A stretch of DNA of 64,000 bases from Erythrobacter sp. (GTDB taxonomy: Bacteria > Pseudomonadota > Alphaproteobacteria > Sphingomonadales > Sphingomonadaceae), in NCBI RefSeq assembly GCF_011765465.1, contig NZ_CP050265.1, forward strand, positions 2,137,501-2,201,500. The letters are read 5' to 3'. The notes beneath the pieces are model-generated. The model had not been told where the DNA came from, did not search any database, and was given only the letters and a program-made list of their open reading frames with translations. The position numbers and the translations under genes were made by a program. Shown here one piece after another: positions 63,524 to 64,000 of the stretch. Position 1 is the first letter of the stretch; every line of letters begins with the position of its first letter.

Positions 63524-64000
63524 ATGGCTGCAGCAGACGCCGCCGATACCGCGCAAGCAGGCTCGACGGGCATCATCGATTTCATCGAAAACGTTTCGAA
63601 CGTGATCTGGGCAGGGACCTGGGAGGGGGCGACGATCATTCCCGTGCCGCCGATGGTCGTGATCCTGCTGGGCGCGGGGCTCTACATCATGTTCGGGTTG
63701 CGATTCTATCCGATCCTCCAGCTCGGCAGCGCCTTTGCCGGGCTGTTCAAGGGCCGCAAGGGCTCCGGCTCGGGCGAGATCTCGCCTTTCGCGGCACTCT
63801 CGACGGCGCTTTCCGGACAGGTCGGCACCGGCAATCTCGCCGGAGTGGCGACCGCGATCGCGCTGGGCGGTCCGGGCGCGATCTTCTGGATGTGGATCAC
63901 CGCGCTGATCGGCATGGCGCTCGCCTTTGCCGAGGGTTCGCTCGCGATCCGCTATCGCGAGACGACCAGCGACGGGACGTTGCGCGGCGGACCGATGAGC
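63524..64000 (+). CDS. AGCS family sodium:alanine/glycine symporter (N-terminal part)
   Basis: Partial: 159 codons before the window edge. SD AGGGGA lies 8 bp before ATG. The signature GEISPFAALSTALSGQVGTG followed by NLAGVATAIALGGPGAIFWM is diagnostic for the AGCS (AgcS/DagA) family, which takes up alanine or glycine with sodium at the inner membrane. Confidence 0.95.
   Translation, partial: MAAADAADTAQAGSTGIIDFIENVSNVIWAGTWEGATIIPVPPMVVILLGAGLYIMFGLRFYPILQLGSAFAGLFKGRKGSGSGEISPFAALSTALSGQVGTGNLAGVATAIALGGPGAIFWMWITALIGMALAFAEGSLAIRYRETTSDGTLRGGPMS

Overview
The window reads as chromosomal DNA of a GC-rich alphaproteobacterium, most likely an Erythrobacter-like member of the Erythrobacteraceae (Sphingomonadales). 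The 16S rRNA segment at the left edge has a sphingomonad/Erythrobacter-like leader half. The bacteriochlorophyll genes bchE and bchJ, two large TonB-dependent receptors, a COQ9 homologue, a ubiquinol-cytochrome c chaperone and an EipA/DUF1134 protein all fit an aerobic anoxygenic phototroph of that family. The assignment rests on reading, not on a database search.

Layout. 0-1.6 kb: 5' part of a 16S gene on the minus strand, with its leader, a boxA antiterminator and an rrn promoter with an upstream AT tract. 1.7-10 kb: polysaccharide flippase, glycosyltransferase, periplasmic retropepsin-like protein, Atm1-type ABC exporter and a double-domain M16 peptidase. 10-17.4 kb: hslVU with a coupled ACT protein, bamE, ubiquinol-cytochrome c chaperone, YceD/DUF177, a DMT transporter, ssb, COQ9 and an ankyrin protein. 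17.4-24.2 kb: SCO protein, a cysteine-cluster protein, YgjP-type metallopeptidase, a DUF4402 protein, ribD-ribE, an MBL-rhodanese fusion, PilZ and a small DRR-repeat protein. 24.4-28.3 kb: aromatic aminotransferase, EipA, tRNA-Ser(GCT), a cytochrome c'-like protein and a decayed PepSY gene. 28.3-35 kb: a tightly coupled response regulator, histidine kinase, lipoprotein and secreted TPR-CHAT protease set, with a CsgG-like secreted protein upstream. 35.3-40.7 kb: bchJ and bchE next to hppD and VOC/carboxymuconolactone-decarboxylase-like genes. 40.7-52.6 kb: thiolases, crotonase, acyl-CoA dehydrogenase, two TonB receptors and a Baeyer-Villiger-type monooxygenase. 53-61.7 kb: a CinA/MoaB-domain protein, a tRNA-Tyr-like locus, a polysaccharide deacetylase, two BcsL/CelD-type acyltransferases, rplK-rplA and a JmjC-like cupin. 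61.8-64 kb: rlpA-like, nusG, secE and the start of an AGCS symporter.

Working together: the 40.7-52.6 kb block looks like import plus beta-oxidation-type breakdown of a hydrophobic substrate. The bchE-bchJ-hppD block joins aromatic amino-acid turnover to pigment synthesis. The CHAT operon looks like a sensor-controlled exported protease pathway.

Most worth following up: a tRNA-Tyr-like sequence at 54.03-54.11 kb with intact acceptor, anticodon and variable arms but abnormal D and T loops; the two-component/lipoprotein/CHAT operon; a hairpin that buries the bchE ribosome binding site just behind a terminator; and a consensus-like hppD promoter with a perfect palindrome over its start site.
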